A stretch of 64,000 nt of DNA from assembly GCF_900188345.1 (NCBI RefSeq), contig NZ_FZOD01000007.1:186001-250000 (forward strand). The letters run 5' to 3'. Source of the DNA: Streptosporangium subroseum. GTDB lineage: Bacteria; Actinomycetota; Actinomycetes; Streptosporangiales; Streptosporangiaceae. Positions 9,901 through 16,949 of the stretch are shown here, one piece after another. Position 1 is the stretch's first letter. Every line of letters begins with the position of its first letter. The position numbers and the translations under genes are program-made. The notes beneath the pieces are model-generated. The model saw nothing but the letters and a program-made list of their open reading frames with translations. It was not told the origin of the DNA and did no database searches.

Positions 9901-10637
9901 GTGGAGTCCCACATGGCGGCGGGCGGCGAGGAGAAGACCTCGGTGGCGTTGCCGTCGGTCGCGGACATGCCGCCGTCCTCGGTCTCCTCCACCTTCAGTC
10001 CGGACGACGTGACCGCGTACTCGATCCGCTTGAGCGCGGGGTTGCCGGCGGCCTCCGGAGTCTTGACGACCAGAACCTGACGGAAGCCCTCGGTCGTCGC
10101 GGTCATCCTGAGGTCGACGTCCGGCAGCACGTCGCGGTAGGTGGCGTTCGGTCCGTCCAGCACCGGGGCCGGCAGTCTCTGCGGCCATCCCAGCGCGAGG
10201 GCCCGGCCGTCACGGGTCATCGTCACCAGCTGAGCGCCGTCGCCGCCTCCGGAGAAGGCGATCCCCACGGCGGCGGCCACCGGTCCCACGCTTCCGTCGG
10301 CGCGCCGCTCAAGCGTGGCGTCGGGCGTCACCCACGCGCCGCCCGCTCCCTTGACCCGAACGGGCACGGTCGACTGCTCCAGGTGGAACGAGTCGCCGTC
10401 GGGATTGGCGTATGTGGTGGTGAACTCGGTCCGGGCCTCGGTCACCTCGACCGGCTCCCCGGTCTTGGCCGCGTCGCTCGACGCCTGCTGCCACGCGCCG
10501 AGCCGAACGCCGCCGGACCCGGCCTGACCTCTGTCTGCCGCCATCGCTGCCGAGGGCGCCCCTGCCCCTAACAACACACCCACCACGACCATGGCAGCGG
10601 GCGTGCGCCAACCCCGGAGGCCGGGACACATTAACAT
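6939..10637 (-). CDS. Secreted LamG-domain surface protein
   Basis: A 1232-residue exported protein with an N-terminal signal peptide (hydrophobic VVVGVLLGAGAPSAAMAA). The N-terminal half is the type found in actinobacterial wall-associated proteins encoded beside RHS genes. Two LamG/concanavalin-like jellyroll domains follow, at about residues 760-985 and 1003-1232; the first carries the usual FNGxxDEVAxWxRxLT-like end (SGSIDEVAAWQRILT). These domains commonly bind carbohydrate or cell-surface ligands. It lies directly upstream of the RHS toxin on the same strand, so it may assist export or anchoring of the toxin (inference). The ATG at 10637 is chosen because GGAG precedes it by 8 nt; a second ATG two codons downstream is less well placed. 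Confidence 0.8.
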   Translation of the reverse strand: MLMCPGLRGWRTPAAMVVVGVLLGAGAPSAAMAADRGQAGSGGVRLGAWQQASSDAAKTGEPVEVTEARTEFTTTYANPDGDSFHLEQSTVPVRVKGAGGAWVTPDATLERRADGSVGPVAAAVGIAFSGGGDGAQLVTMTRDGRALALGWPQRLPAPVLDGPNATYRDVLPDVDLRMTATTEGFRQVLVVKTPEAAGNPALKRIEYAVTSSGLKVEETEDGGMSATDGNATEVFSSPPAAMWDSTGDITAGQAGAEKKPAPSLTGRASAAAPNDAATAGEGDAADGPAPGAGHAELPIQVDQDKLTLVPDVKLLQQKDEAAYPVYIDPTVTWGETDRTLLRSDGYKSYNWGNGSSNQGEGVGHCGTWSGYYCGPGYTQRLYFQFSPASLKGKQVLGATFRVTEPWAFQCSPRWVDLVRTNNVSSSTTWSGRPKELDWMVDRNVSAGRGSACDPDQSTAPIDFRDNPEETNENLTPTVKDFAAGKFAKLTLELRAHDEGDTSAWKRFRNDAVLAVDYVGLPALPTGIGLVTGSGVVCETKESAPAVVSDPTPALASTPQTLSGGESGATLRAAMDVDKKLADGTWPDAFTTMERPTTGHVADNTKVTASTPTLSEGVLYRYRSWTRSYYSSYTKQLPGPSNGSTTGYCYFKVDPTAPKAPVVTLGAPYTACTTTSCAPAGGPGQSATFTFAPASGDSNNVSYEYRPSTTPTWSAAVTGSTVRPVITPQASGTYSLFVRAKDNVGRYGATTVVDFLVAAGAGPVGRWHFNEDSGVAVDSSGTAGHGATLSTGAVRNDRGRRGELWYDDGGQPLDAPRTDKGMSLNGTSGYAATSGPVLETRSAYTVAAWARPDKMTADAIVMSQDGAGGYSPFLIWYDKARVSYCFGVKEKDEATGKAYFGVCAKNNVAQVNAWTHLAGTYDPATQQLKFYVNGVPQGTATVAGSWSATGPLEIGRYKWANVFQYYFSGSIDEVAAWQRILTPDEVASEARSESAASGRNDVELVADWDPAGATGTALPDSLSGYGRSLTLAGGASLDGEALVLDGTDDAATTAGSVVDDTGSFTVTVKAELDQDRVLAMPIGFVGQVAGQRTADGSSWGIWFELTGKETQLDDDGNEITVPVGFWRFGRVNKDGTKSWVSSDASASLQSPVRLTGVYDALAPGGPVVRLYVGHEQNDLDLAYAAMAGSGDFAVGKGFSATAWGHFLPARITDLRLWAGAMSDSDQIDAVVGD

Positions 10638-10707
10638 ATTTTATCTCCAGGATTAATGACATCTTCAAGATCGCCACATCCTGACATCGGGCGCCAGTTC
10701 ACGTCAA

Positions 10708-10736
10708 TGAATAGCCCGATCCCTCACTCCTGTAAA
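10708..10736 (-). promoter_or_regulatory. Putative sigma-70-type promoter of the LamG-RHS operon
   Basis: Read on the minus strand, TTTACA (10736-10731) and TATTCA (10713-10708) are separated by exactly 17 nt, with the LamG protein start about 70 nt downstream. This region is conspicuously A+T-rich for the window. The -35 box overlaps two direct repeats (see next entry). Assigned by pattern only. Confidence 0.5.
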
Positions 10737-10788
10737 TAAACTGTAAACAAACGGTTATATCACCTCAAACATCCCATATCGCGATATG
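10730..10788. promoter_or_regulatory. Direct repeats and 14-bp palindrome upstream of LamG-RHS operon
   Basis: CTGTAAATAAA at 10730-10740 is followed immediately by CTGTAAACAAA at 10741-10751, an 11-bp direct repeat (one helical turn) overlapping the putative -35 box. A perfect 14-bp palindrome, CATATCGCGATATG, lies at 10775-10788, and CCTGTCAGG at 10792-10800. Together these look like operators controlling the toxin operon; no binding protein can be named. Confidence 0.45.
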
Positions 10789-11015
10789 TTGCCTGTCAGG
10801 TGGACACCATTGCACATCGGCTGCCTCACCACAGGAGCCATGTCAGGGGTGGCGACGACCGCCCTCCGGGAAGGGCGGCAATGCCCCGTGGGCCGGGCCA
10901 GACGCCTTCCGACGCCGGAGCGCCGACGAACCCGCCCGAGCCGCCGACGGACGCCACCGGGCCTGCGACCGGTAATGGCATTGCTCCATTCCTCACTCGA
11001 TTCAAAGGAGGAAAT

Positions 11016-11150
11016 GTGCAAGGATTTCAGCCGCGTCCACGTCTGCCGCCGATTCTTTCGGCCTCTATGAAACCCTTACCCAGACCATCCGTATTTTCCT
11101 TCTTCCCTCGATTGGCCGTTCCCCGCATATCAACCGGCCGAAGCAACTGA
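11016..11150 (+). CDS. Possible 44-codon small ORF (low confidence)
   Basis: Within the 555-nt gap between the LamG gene and the gene at 11193, a very strong ribosome-binding sequence (AAAGGAGG, 11004-11011) precedes a GTG at 11016 by 4 nt. The frame codes for 44 residues, basic and Pro-rich (six PR/RP-like pairs), without a membrane segment. An ATG at 11014 in another frame gives only 18 codons. The excellent site is the only support; composition is not convincingly coding. The rest of this gap shows nothing beyond the LamG promoter elements. Confidence 0.2.
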   Translation: MQGFQPRPRLPPILSASMKPLPRPSVFSFFPRLAVPRISTGRSN

Positions 11151-11192
11151 CAGCAACTTCCTTGAACCATTTCTCGCCGGTTTCTTACCGTT

Positions 11193-11591
11193 ATGGGTAT
11201 GACGACCGGACACACAACAGAAGAGTGCCTCGACGCGGAGCGTGAGGACGACCACGAGGTGACCGAGGCGACGGCGGAGAGACACGGCAGGACGCTGGCC
11301 GACGTGCAACGCCTTTTGAAGGCCCGGGGAATTCACGCCTACACCGTTCACACGGTCGGCCTCAAGCTGTTCGGCGACGGCAGGCCGTACCCCCTGGGAA
11401 AACGCGAGCGGCACGCCCCCGAACTGGTCGCCTACTGCGACACGGGATGGGCGGTCGCCACGGTGATCGTGGGCCGGCGCTCGGGCTGTTACCTGGTCTC
11501 CGTCCGCGACAGCACCGATCTCCAGGTGGTGCGCAACCCCCAGCAGGTCGCGGACCTCATCCTCTCGGCCTGCCCGAAGGTGGCGGCATAA
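11193..11591 (+). CDS. Hypothetical actinobacterial protein, 132 aa
   Basis: I do not recognise this family. The protein has an acidic N-terminal tail (about residues 1-35) and a small alpha/beta-like domain of about 95 residues with alternating hydrophobic positions in the second half (WAVATVIVG, CYLVSV). There is no signal peptide or membrane segment. No good ribosome-binding site is visible before the ATG at 11193 (a second ATG lies at 11199), so translation may be leaderless. It ends 7 nt before an SRPBCC-type fragment on the same strand. Codon use is typical of the neighbours. Confidence 0.6.
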   Translation: MGMTTGHTTEECLDAEREDDHEVTEATAERHGRTLADVQRLLKARGIHAYTVHTVGLKLFGDGRPYPLGKRERHAPELVAYCDTGWAVATVIVGRRSGCYLVSVRDSTDLQVVRNPQQVADLILSACPKVAA

Positions 11592-11598
11592 CGGGGTC

Positions 11599-11838
11599 AT
11601 GCGCTGGGAGCTTCTCGCGACCGATCACGGGACACGGCTGACCCTGCGGCACACGGTCGAGGACCGGGAGTGGATGCCCAAGGTGGCAGCCGGCCGGCAC
11701 CTCTGCCTCGTTGTCACCGAGCACCTGCTCGACGGGCATGCCATCGACCCGATCCGCGGTGAGGACGCGCGCGACTACGGGTGGGAGGAGTTGCACGAGG
11801 CGTACGCCGAGAAGCTGACCCCGGGCCCGGGCCGCTGA
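11599..11838 (+). pseudogene. SRPBCC/AHSA1-type domain fragment (C-terminal half only)
   Basis: The 79-residue product reads like the C-terminal half of an SRPBCC (START/Bet v1-like, AHSA1) domain: a TRLTLRHTVEDRE strand, a helix containing W, and a terminal DYGWEELHEAYAEKL helix typical of these ligand-binding proteins. The usual family length is about 140-160 residues, so the first strands and helices are missing and no in-frame upstream remnant is evident. It may be a decayed gene, or a short protein translated from the ATG at 11599. AHSA1-type proteins frequently accompany YCII/DGPF and ECF42 genes, which are found just downstream, so it may be a relic of that locus. Confidence 0.5.
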
Positions 11839-11970
11839 CCCGCTCCACCCGGCATCGGTACGGGCAGCATGTCGGCGGGCCGTGCTCCGATGTCGATGTG
11901 CCCGCCGGCCGTTCGTCTAGGGAGTGAGAGGCCGGCGCGGTGCCGGCCCCACTTTCCGTGAGGACCTGGC

Positions 11971-12552
11971 ATGCGCAGGATAGTCGTGACCGGCAATGTG
12001 ACGCTGGACGGGGTGACGCAGGCGCCGGGACGCCCCGACGAGGACGTCCGCGGCGGGTTCGAGCACGGCGGCTGGGCGCTGCCGTACGACGACGAGGTCA
12101 AGGCCGAGGCGATGGGCCGGGGCATGGCTCAGACCGGCGCGATGCTGTTCGGGAGACGGACGTACGAAGATTTCTTCAACGTGTGGCCGCACCGTACGGA
12201 CAACCCGTTCACCGAGTTTCTGAACGGCGTCCAGAAATACGTCGCGTCGACGACGCTCACCGGGCCGCTTCCGTGGAAGAACTCGACGCTGCTCGCCGGT
12301 GATGCCGCGGACGCCGTGGCCGAGCTCAAGAAGCTGCCGGGGCCGGATCTCGCGGTCATCGGCAGCGGCGAGCTGGTGCGGTCGCTGGCGCGCCGCGAAC
12401 TGGTGGACGAGTATGTGCTTCTCATCCATCCGCTGGTCCTCGGCTCAGGCCGGCGGCTGTTTCCGGACGGCGCGCCACCGGCACGTCTGCGGCTCGTCGA
12501 CAGTGTGCCGACCCCCACCGGGGTCATCATCGCGACGTATCGGCCCAGGTAA
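11971..12552 (+). CDS. Dihydrofolate reductase family (RibD C-terminal-like) protein
   Basis: A 193-residue RibD_C/DHFR-fold protein. Recognisable features are the N-terminal TGNVTLDGVTQ strand-turn, GAMLFGRRTYEDF (the MGRxTYE-type motif), DLAVIGSGELVRSL for the nucleotide-binding loop, and the ending VDEYVLLIHPLVLGSGRRLF. Such proteins are small NADPH-dependent reductases of uncertain substrate. It is adjacent to a YCII protein and an ECF42 sigma factor, with the next ribosome-binding site directly abutting its stop, so these three form one operon. It is unlikely to be the housekeeping riboflavin enzyme because the deaminase domain is absent. Confidence 0.85.
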   Translation: MRRIVVTGNVTLDGVTQAPGRPDEDVRGGFEHGGWALPYDDEVKAEAMGRGMAQTGAMLFGRRTYEDFFNVWPHRTDNPFTEFLNGVQKYVASTTLTGPLPWKNSTLLAGDAADAVAELKKLPGPDLAVIGSGELVRSLARRELVDEYVLLIHPLVLGSGRRLFPDGAPPARLRLVDSVPTPTGVIIATYRPR

Positions 12553-12570
12553 GTGGAGAGGACACGGACA

Positions 12571-12924
12571 ATGACCCAATATCTACTCAGCATCTACCAG
12601 CCGGACGGATCGCCTCCGGGACCGGAGGTGCTGAAGGCGGTGGGAGAAGACCTGCACGTGTTGAACGAGCAGCTCAAGGCCGCCGGATCGTGGGTCTTCA
12701 CCGGAGGGCTGCATGCTTCGAGCTCGGCCACGGTGGTCCGGCAGCGAGGCGGCGACGTTGTCATGACCGACGGCCCCTACCTCGAGGGCAAGGAACACAT
12801 CGGCGGATTCTGGATCATCACCGCGCCCGACCTGGACGACGCACTCGAGTGGGCGGCCAGGGCGACCCGGGCCACCGGACTGCCGATCGAGGTGCGCCCG
12901 TTCCAGAACGTCGCCGAATACTGA
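12571..12924 (+). CDS. YCII/DGPF-type domain protein
   Basis: A 117-residue YCII-related protein starting [13 protein letters not shown], with the hallmark [10 protein letters not shown] segment (the DGPF-type motif) and the [18 protein letters not shown] helix. The ATG at 12571 is preceded by GGAGAGGA at 12555-12562, a better start than an in-frame GTG at 12553 that lies within this site. Its stop is 7 nt before the ECF42 sigma gene. Pairing of DGPF proteins with ECF42 sigma factors is a known, strongly conserved association; the biochemical role of DGPF proteins is not established. Confidence 0.85.
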   Translation: MTQYLLSIYQPDGSPPGPEVLKAVGEDLHVLNEQLKAAGSWVFTGGLHASSSATVVRQRGGDVVMTDGPYLEGKEHIGGFWIITAPDLDDALEWAARATRATGLPIEVRPFQNVAEY

Positions 12925-12931
12925 GCCGCAC

Positions 12932-14155
12932 GTGACCGTCGTTTCCCTCTCGGAGATCGAGCGCGTGTTCCGCGCCGAGTACGGCCGCGCGGTGGCCGTC
13001 CTGACCCGCGTCTTCGGCAGCATCGACATCGCCGAGGACGCGGTTCAGGAGGCGTTCACCGCCGCCACGCACCGCTGGCCGTCGAACGGGTTGCCTCCGA
13101 GTCCGGCGGGATGGATCATCACCACCGCCCGCAACCGCGCGATCGACCATCTCCGCCGCGAAGCGTCCCGCGATGACCGGCACGCCCAGGCCGCGCTCAT
13201 CCATGCCCGCGACGAGCCGATCGAGGAGGGTCCCGTGCGGGACGAGCGTCTGCGGCTGATCTTCACCTGCTGTCATCCGGCACTGGGCCGCCCCGCTCAG
13301 GTGGCCCTGACGCTGCGGCTGCTCGGCGGGCTCACCACCGCGGAGATCGCACGCGCGTTCCTCGTTCCCGAACCGACCATGGCGCAACGGCTGGTCCGCG
13401 CCAAGAGCAAGATCCGCGACGCGAACATCCCCTACCGCGTCCCCCGCGAGGCTGAGCTGCCGGACCGCCTCCGTGCCGTGCTGGCCGTGGTCTACCTCAT
13501 CTTCAACGAGGGATACACGGCCAGCTCCGGCGAGCGACTGATCCGCGAGGACCTCTGCGCCGAGGCCGTCCGCCTCGGCCGGCTGCTCGCCGAGCTCATG
13601 CCCGACGAACCCGAGGTGATGGGGCTGCTCGCGCTCATGCTGCTGACCGAGTCGCGGCGCGGCGCCCGCACAACCGGCGACGGCGCCCTGGTCCGCCTGG
13701 CCGACCAGGACCGGGGTCGTTGGGATCGGGACCTCATTCACGAGGGCCAGGCCATCGTCCGGCGTTGCCTGCGCCACGATCGGCCCGGGCCCTACCAGAT
13801 CCAGGCGGCGATCAACGCCGTCCACAGTGACGCCCCGACCGCGGGGGCGACCGACTGGACGCAGATCGTACGGCTCTACGACCTGCTGCTCGCCGAAGAC
13901 CCCAACCCGATCGTCGCCCTCCACCGCGCCGTCGCCGTCGCCGAGGTCGACGGACTCGAGGCCGCCCTCGCCCTCGTCGACTCCCTCGACCTCGACCCGT
14001 ATCACCTGCTCCACGCCGTCCGCGGCGAGCTGCTGCACCGCCTGGGCCGCGACGAGGAGGCGGCGGCCGCCTACGAGGCGGCCCTCGAACGGACCGCCAA
14101 CGCCGCCGAACGAGACCACCTGAGACGCGTCCTTCGATCGCTCGGCAAACGCTAG
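12932..14155 (+). CDS. ECF sigma factor, ECF42 group
   Basis: A 407-residue extracytoplasmic-function sigma factor. Region 2 (about residues 5-75, with EDAVQEAF and [14 protein letters not shown]) and region 4 (about 100-160, [20 protein letters not shown]) are followed by a long helical C-terminal extension of about 230 residues with TPR-like repeats ending in [10 protein letters not shown]. That extension typifies the ECF42 group, which usually lacks an anti-sigma factor and is controlled through the extension. The gene follows a DGPF/YCII gene by 7 nt, the usual partner. The start is a GTG. Confidence 0.9.
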   Translation: MTVVSLSEIERVFRAEYGRAVAVLTRVFGSIDIAEDAVQEAFTAATHRWPSNGLPPSPAGWIITTARNRAIDHLRREASRDDRHAQAALIHARDEPIEEGPVRDERLRLIFTCCHPALGRPAQVALTLRLLGGLTTAEIARAFLVPEPTMAQRLVRAKSKIRDANIPYRVPREAELPDRLRAVLAVVYLIFNEGYTASSGERLIREDLCAEAVRLGRLLAELMPDEPEVMGLLALMLLTESRRGARTTGDGALVRLADQDRGRWDRDLIHEGQAIVRRCLRHDRPGPYQIQAAINAVHSDAPTAGATDWTQIVRLYDLLLAEDPNPIVALHRAVAVAEVDGLEAALALVDSLDLDPYHLLHAVRGELLHRLGRDEEAAAAYEAALERTANAAERDHLRRVLRSLGKR

Positions 14156-14293
14156 AACAGCCGCACCGCACGGGTCTGGGATGCCGCGAATCACGAAGAG
14201 ACCATCATCACCAAAATCCGATCACGTTGAGCAATCACACGATCACGAAATTCAATCAAAGGGCTGCGGGACACCTCGTCGTACAGTGAGGAT

Positions 14294-14524
14294 ATGGGCG
14301 TGCTGACTGTTGAGATCGACTCAGATACCGAGAGAATTCTCTCCAACCTGACCTCCGACGGCAGATCCACCGCCGATGTCATCCGCGAGGCGATCCACAT
14401 CGCGGGACGGCTTCGTTGGATGGAACAGGCCCGCGCCGATGCGGAGAGGCTGGCCAACGACCCCGACGATCTCGCTGAGATCCGCGCCATACAAAGGGCG
14501 CTGGGTGATACCAATGCGTGGTGA
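14294..14524 (+). CDS. Antitoxin-like ribbon-helix-helix protein
   Basis: A 76-residue protein with an N-terminal VLTVEIDSDTERIL strand and TADVIREAIHIAG helix, resembling CopG/VapB-type ribbon-helix-helix antitoxins, followed by a charged C-terminal helix that would wrap the toxin. GAGG precedes the ATG and a TACAGT -10-like box lies just upstream. The last codons (...NAW) overlap a second ATG by 11 nt, the usual antitoxin-toxin arrangement, but the downstream frame closes after 18 codons. The antitoxin is therefore now an orphan. Confidence 0.65.
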   Translation: MGVLTVEIDSDTERILSNLTSDGRSTADVIREAIHIAGRLRWMEQARADAERLANDPDDLAEIRAIQRALGDTNAW

Positions 14525-14570
14525 CCCCACGACCGTACGGAGAGATCAGGAAGCCGCGGGCGCGAGGTGA
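14514..14570 (+). pseudogene. Remnant of a toxin gene (MazF-like start)
   Basis: An ATG inside the last codons of the antitoxin opens a frame starting MRGDPTTV, reminiscent of the MRRGxxxxV start of MazF/PemK toxins, and stops after 18 codons at 14570. Position and start suggest the 5' stub of a lost toxin; the family call rests on a few residues only. Confidence 0.3.
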
Positions 14571-14593
14571 TGGCGACGTGGTCGGCGACGTTC

Positions 14594-15007
14594 TCAGTCG
14601 GCCTCTGGTCGGCTGTTCGCCTCGGGGGCAGGAACCGCGTAGCCCGGAACGGAGGGCCAGCGGACGGTGAGCACCACGGATTCCTCTTCGGCGTACCAGG
14701 AGTGGTCGACGCCGTGGCCCCACACGACGTAGTCACCCCGCTCGGCCAGCAGCACGCTACGTCCTGGTAGCTCCACCCGGAAACGGCCGCTGATCAGCAT
14801 GAGCAGCGCCTTACGTTTCTCACCGGTGACCCACTGCGCGCGCTCGTCGCCGCGCTCATGCACGCCCCACTTGATCTCGACGTCCTCGCTGTGCCGGACG
14901 TCATCGGCCGGCTTGAAATGCCCGAGGAGCCAACCACGGTCACCGGCCGCGTCCACGTCCGCACTACCCACGTATACGTTCTCCACCACGAGCCGCGACG
15001 CTAGCAC
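14594..15007 (-). CDS. Cupin-fold protein of unknown function
   Basis: This small cytoplasmic protein of about 137 residues has the layout of a single cupin domain. The first conserved segment is around IKWGVHERGDERAQW, with the DYVVWGHGVDHSW region as the second histidine-bearing motif (PGVxH-like). It lacks the canonical HxH pair of motif 1, so metal binding is uncertain. GTG at 15007 is chosen because GAGGTGGGG precedes it by about 6 nt and the conserved reading starts there. The gene is divergent from the membrane protein at 15044 with only about 36 nt between, so they share a control region. Confidence 0.6.
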   Translation of the reverse strand: MLASRLVVENVYVGSADVDAAGDRGWLLGHFKPADDVRHSEDVEIKWGVHERGDERAQWVTGEKRKALLMLISGRFRVELPGRSVLLAERGDYVVWGHGVDHSWYAEEESVVLTVRWPSVPGYAVPAPEANSRPEAD

Positions 15008-15043
15008 GACGATCCCCACCTCGGACCGGGAAGGTGAGGTGAG

Positions 15044-15571
15044 GTGGTGAAGACTGATGCCATGCCCCCGCCGAAGATCCAGCGCGACGCCACAGTGACC
15101 GTGGAGCTCCTGCGCCGTACGAGTGCGTTGTCGATATGCCTGACGGCGTTGCTGTGCATGTGGCTGTTCGGCAACCTCTACGAGGCGCTCGTCTGGAACC
15201 TCCAACTGATCGCCGATCCTCGGCCGGGCACCCTCGTCGGTGCGTTCGCCGTGGGAAGTCCCGTCTACTACTACCTGCCCTGGACTCCGCTGAGCGTCGT
15301 TCTGGCGGTCATCCTGCGGCTGCGGTTCGGCGCCGTCGTGCCGGTGCACGTACGGCGCGCCTGGACCGGCGGTATCGGGTGCCTCGTGTTCGCAGTGATC
15401 ATAAAGATTTTCCTGATCACCCAGGTGAATCCCACCTTCCGGGACCCCACGGTGTCCAGCGGGGTTGTCCACGACCGGGCGGTGATGTGGGCCTTCGGAA
15501 ACGGGGCGGCCATCGTCGCGGTGGCGGCCGCCGTCCTCCTGCTCGCCAGGTGGCGTCGCCCCCGGAGTTGA
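15044..15571 (+). CDS. Small four-helix membrane protein
   Basis: A 175-residue integral membrane protein with four predicted hydrophobic segments: around TSALSICLTALLCMWLF, SPVYYYLPWTPLSVVLAVIL, GGIGCLVFAVIIKIFLI and a terminal AAIVAVAAAVLLLA before an Arg-rich end. The overall plan resembles DUF1772-type proteins, but I cannot make a firm family assignment. Either the GTG at 15044 or the ATG at 15062 could be the start; a GAGGTGAGGTG purine stretch precedes both. Divergent from the cupin gene. Confidence 0.65.
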   Translation: MVKTDAMPPPKIQRDATVTVELLRRTSALSICLTALLCMWLFGNLYEALVWNLQLIADPRPGTLVGAFAVGSPVYYYLPWTPLSVVLAVILRLRFGAVVPVHVRRAWTGGIGCLVFAVIIKIFLITQVNPTFRDPTVSSGVVHDRAVMWAFGNGAAIVAVAAAVLLLARWRRPRS

Positions 15572-15712
15572 CGAACGGCGGAGGGCGGAGGGCCGTTACC
15601 GGCGGATCGGTGAGCGATGACAGGCCTCCTGCCAGAAGGCACGCTCCCTGTCGGCTTCGCCGATCGCCGGCACGGCCTCCCGGCCGCATCAGAACCGACC
15701 GCTCGGTGGCCG

Positions 15713-16588
15713 TCAAATCCTCTGGTAGGCGGTGAGGACCCGCAGGGCTCGCAGGGTCTCGATTCCCCGGTACTCAAGGGTGGAGGCCGCGCCCGGCGGT
15801 TCCCAGGTGATGGCCCATCCCCCGTCCGGCTGCTGGTCGCCCGCCAACCGGTCGAGATGGCCCTCGATCACGTCGTCGGCGAACAGCCGGCGCCAGCGGC
15901 TGCCGGGCGTGGGGGCGAGATGCAGCGGGGTGACGCCGTAGGACGGGTCCGCGGGATCGGCCCGGTAGTGACTCAGCTTCGGGAGCCACTCGCCCACCCG
16001 CTGGGCGAGGCGTTCGGCCCGATCACGGTCGGGGACGTGCTCCAGGAACACGAGCGTCTCGGACATGGCGTGCGCGTCGCCGGGGAAGCCGTCCTCCAGC
16101 GCCGACCAGCACCAGTCGGTGGCCCGGGTGAGCCAGGGGTGGTCCGCTCCCATCTGGTGCAGAAGTCCGGCCAGTCCGGCCGTGGGGTTCAGCCCCGGCG
16201 TGTAGGTCCAGTCCGACCAGTGCACGGCTCTCGGATAGGCCTCCATGACCGGGAAGGCCAGGGGCACCGCTCCGTCGGGCGCGGCGACCATCGCCAGCCA
16301 GTCGCACGCGCGCGACACCATCGGCTCGGCCAGCGGGCCACCGGCCGCCAGCAGCGTCTGAAAGGCGATCTCCACGTCGATGGGCAGGCTGTCGGGGCAG
16401 CGCTTGTCAGGTTCGAGTCCGTGGCCGAAGCCGCCATCGGGATTCTGGTAGGCGCGCAGGGAGTCCATCACACCTCCGGCGGGCGCCGCCTGGAAAAGGG
16501 TGGCGAACAGGCGCCGTTCGAGCAGGCGTCCCTCCCGGAGAATGAAGGCCCGGGCGTTGTCGAGGATGCTGTCGGTCATGATGCCCAT
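15713..16588 (-). CDS. Prenyltransferase/squalene-cyclase-like alpha-toroid protein
   Basis: About 291 residues, rich in helices with repeated AYQNPDGGFGHGLEPD-type and QPDGGWAITW segments. These are the QDGG-like repeats of the terpenoid cyclase/prenyltransferase alpha/alpha toroid fold. No catalytic DxDD motif is visible, so it is probably not a terpene cyclase; proteins of this type in actinomycetes are of unknown function. The start is ATG 16588 or 16579; neither has a strong ribosome-binding site. Upstream lies a three-copy 75-bp repeat array. Confidence 0.65.
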   Translation of the reverse strand: MGIMTDSILDNARAFILREGRLLERRLFATLFQAAPAGGVMDSLRAYQNPDGGFGHGLEPDKRCPDSLPIDVEIAFQTLLAAGGPLAEPMVSRACDWLAMVAAPDGAVPLAFPVMEAYPRAVHWSDWTYTPGLNPTAGLAGLLHQMGADHPWLTRATDWCWSALEDGFPGDAHAMSETLVFLEHVPDRDRAERLAQRVGEWLPKLSHYRADPADPSYGVTPLHLAPTPGSRWRRLFADDVIEGHLDRLAGDQQPDGGWAITWEPPGAASTLEYRGIETLRALRVLTAYQRI

Positions 16589-16630
16589 GGTGGCCCGGAA
16601 GCGGCCCGGTTGTCTTGAACGAATCGGACA

Positions 16631-16848
16631 CCGACCCGCGTCACGCCTCCCCGCCTGATCCCACGATGCCGTTCCCCAGGACGGAGGAACCCCGGGTCCG
16701 GACATCGACCCGCGTCACGCCCCCTCGCCTGATCCCACGACGCCGTTCCCTAGGACGGAGGAACCCCAGGTTCGGGCGTCGACCCGCGTCACGCCCCCTC
16801 GCCTGATTCCGCGACGTCGTTCCCTGAGCGGAGGAATCCCCGGTGAGG
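16631..16848. repeat. 75-bp tandem repeat, about 3 copies
   Basis: Three head-to-tail imperfect copies begin at 16631, 16705 and 16780 (periods 74 and 75). Each starts CGACCCGCGTCACGCC, continues CGCCTGATYCC and contains CGTTCCC...GGAGGAA. They fill most of the 361-nt gap between the prenyltransferase-like gene and the DUF885 gene. No spacers, so not CRISPR. Confidence 0.85.
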
Positions 16849-16949
16849 ACCGGATACGAGGGCCGCGGCACGTCGGGTTCCCGGCCGTCAGGGCTCGGCC
16901 GATAGAAGAGCGATAGGGCACGGATATCGGGCCGTCCTACGGTCCGGAT

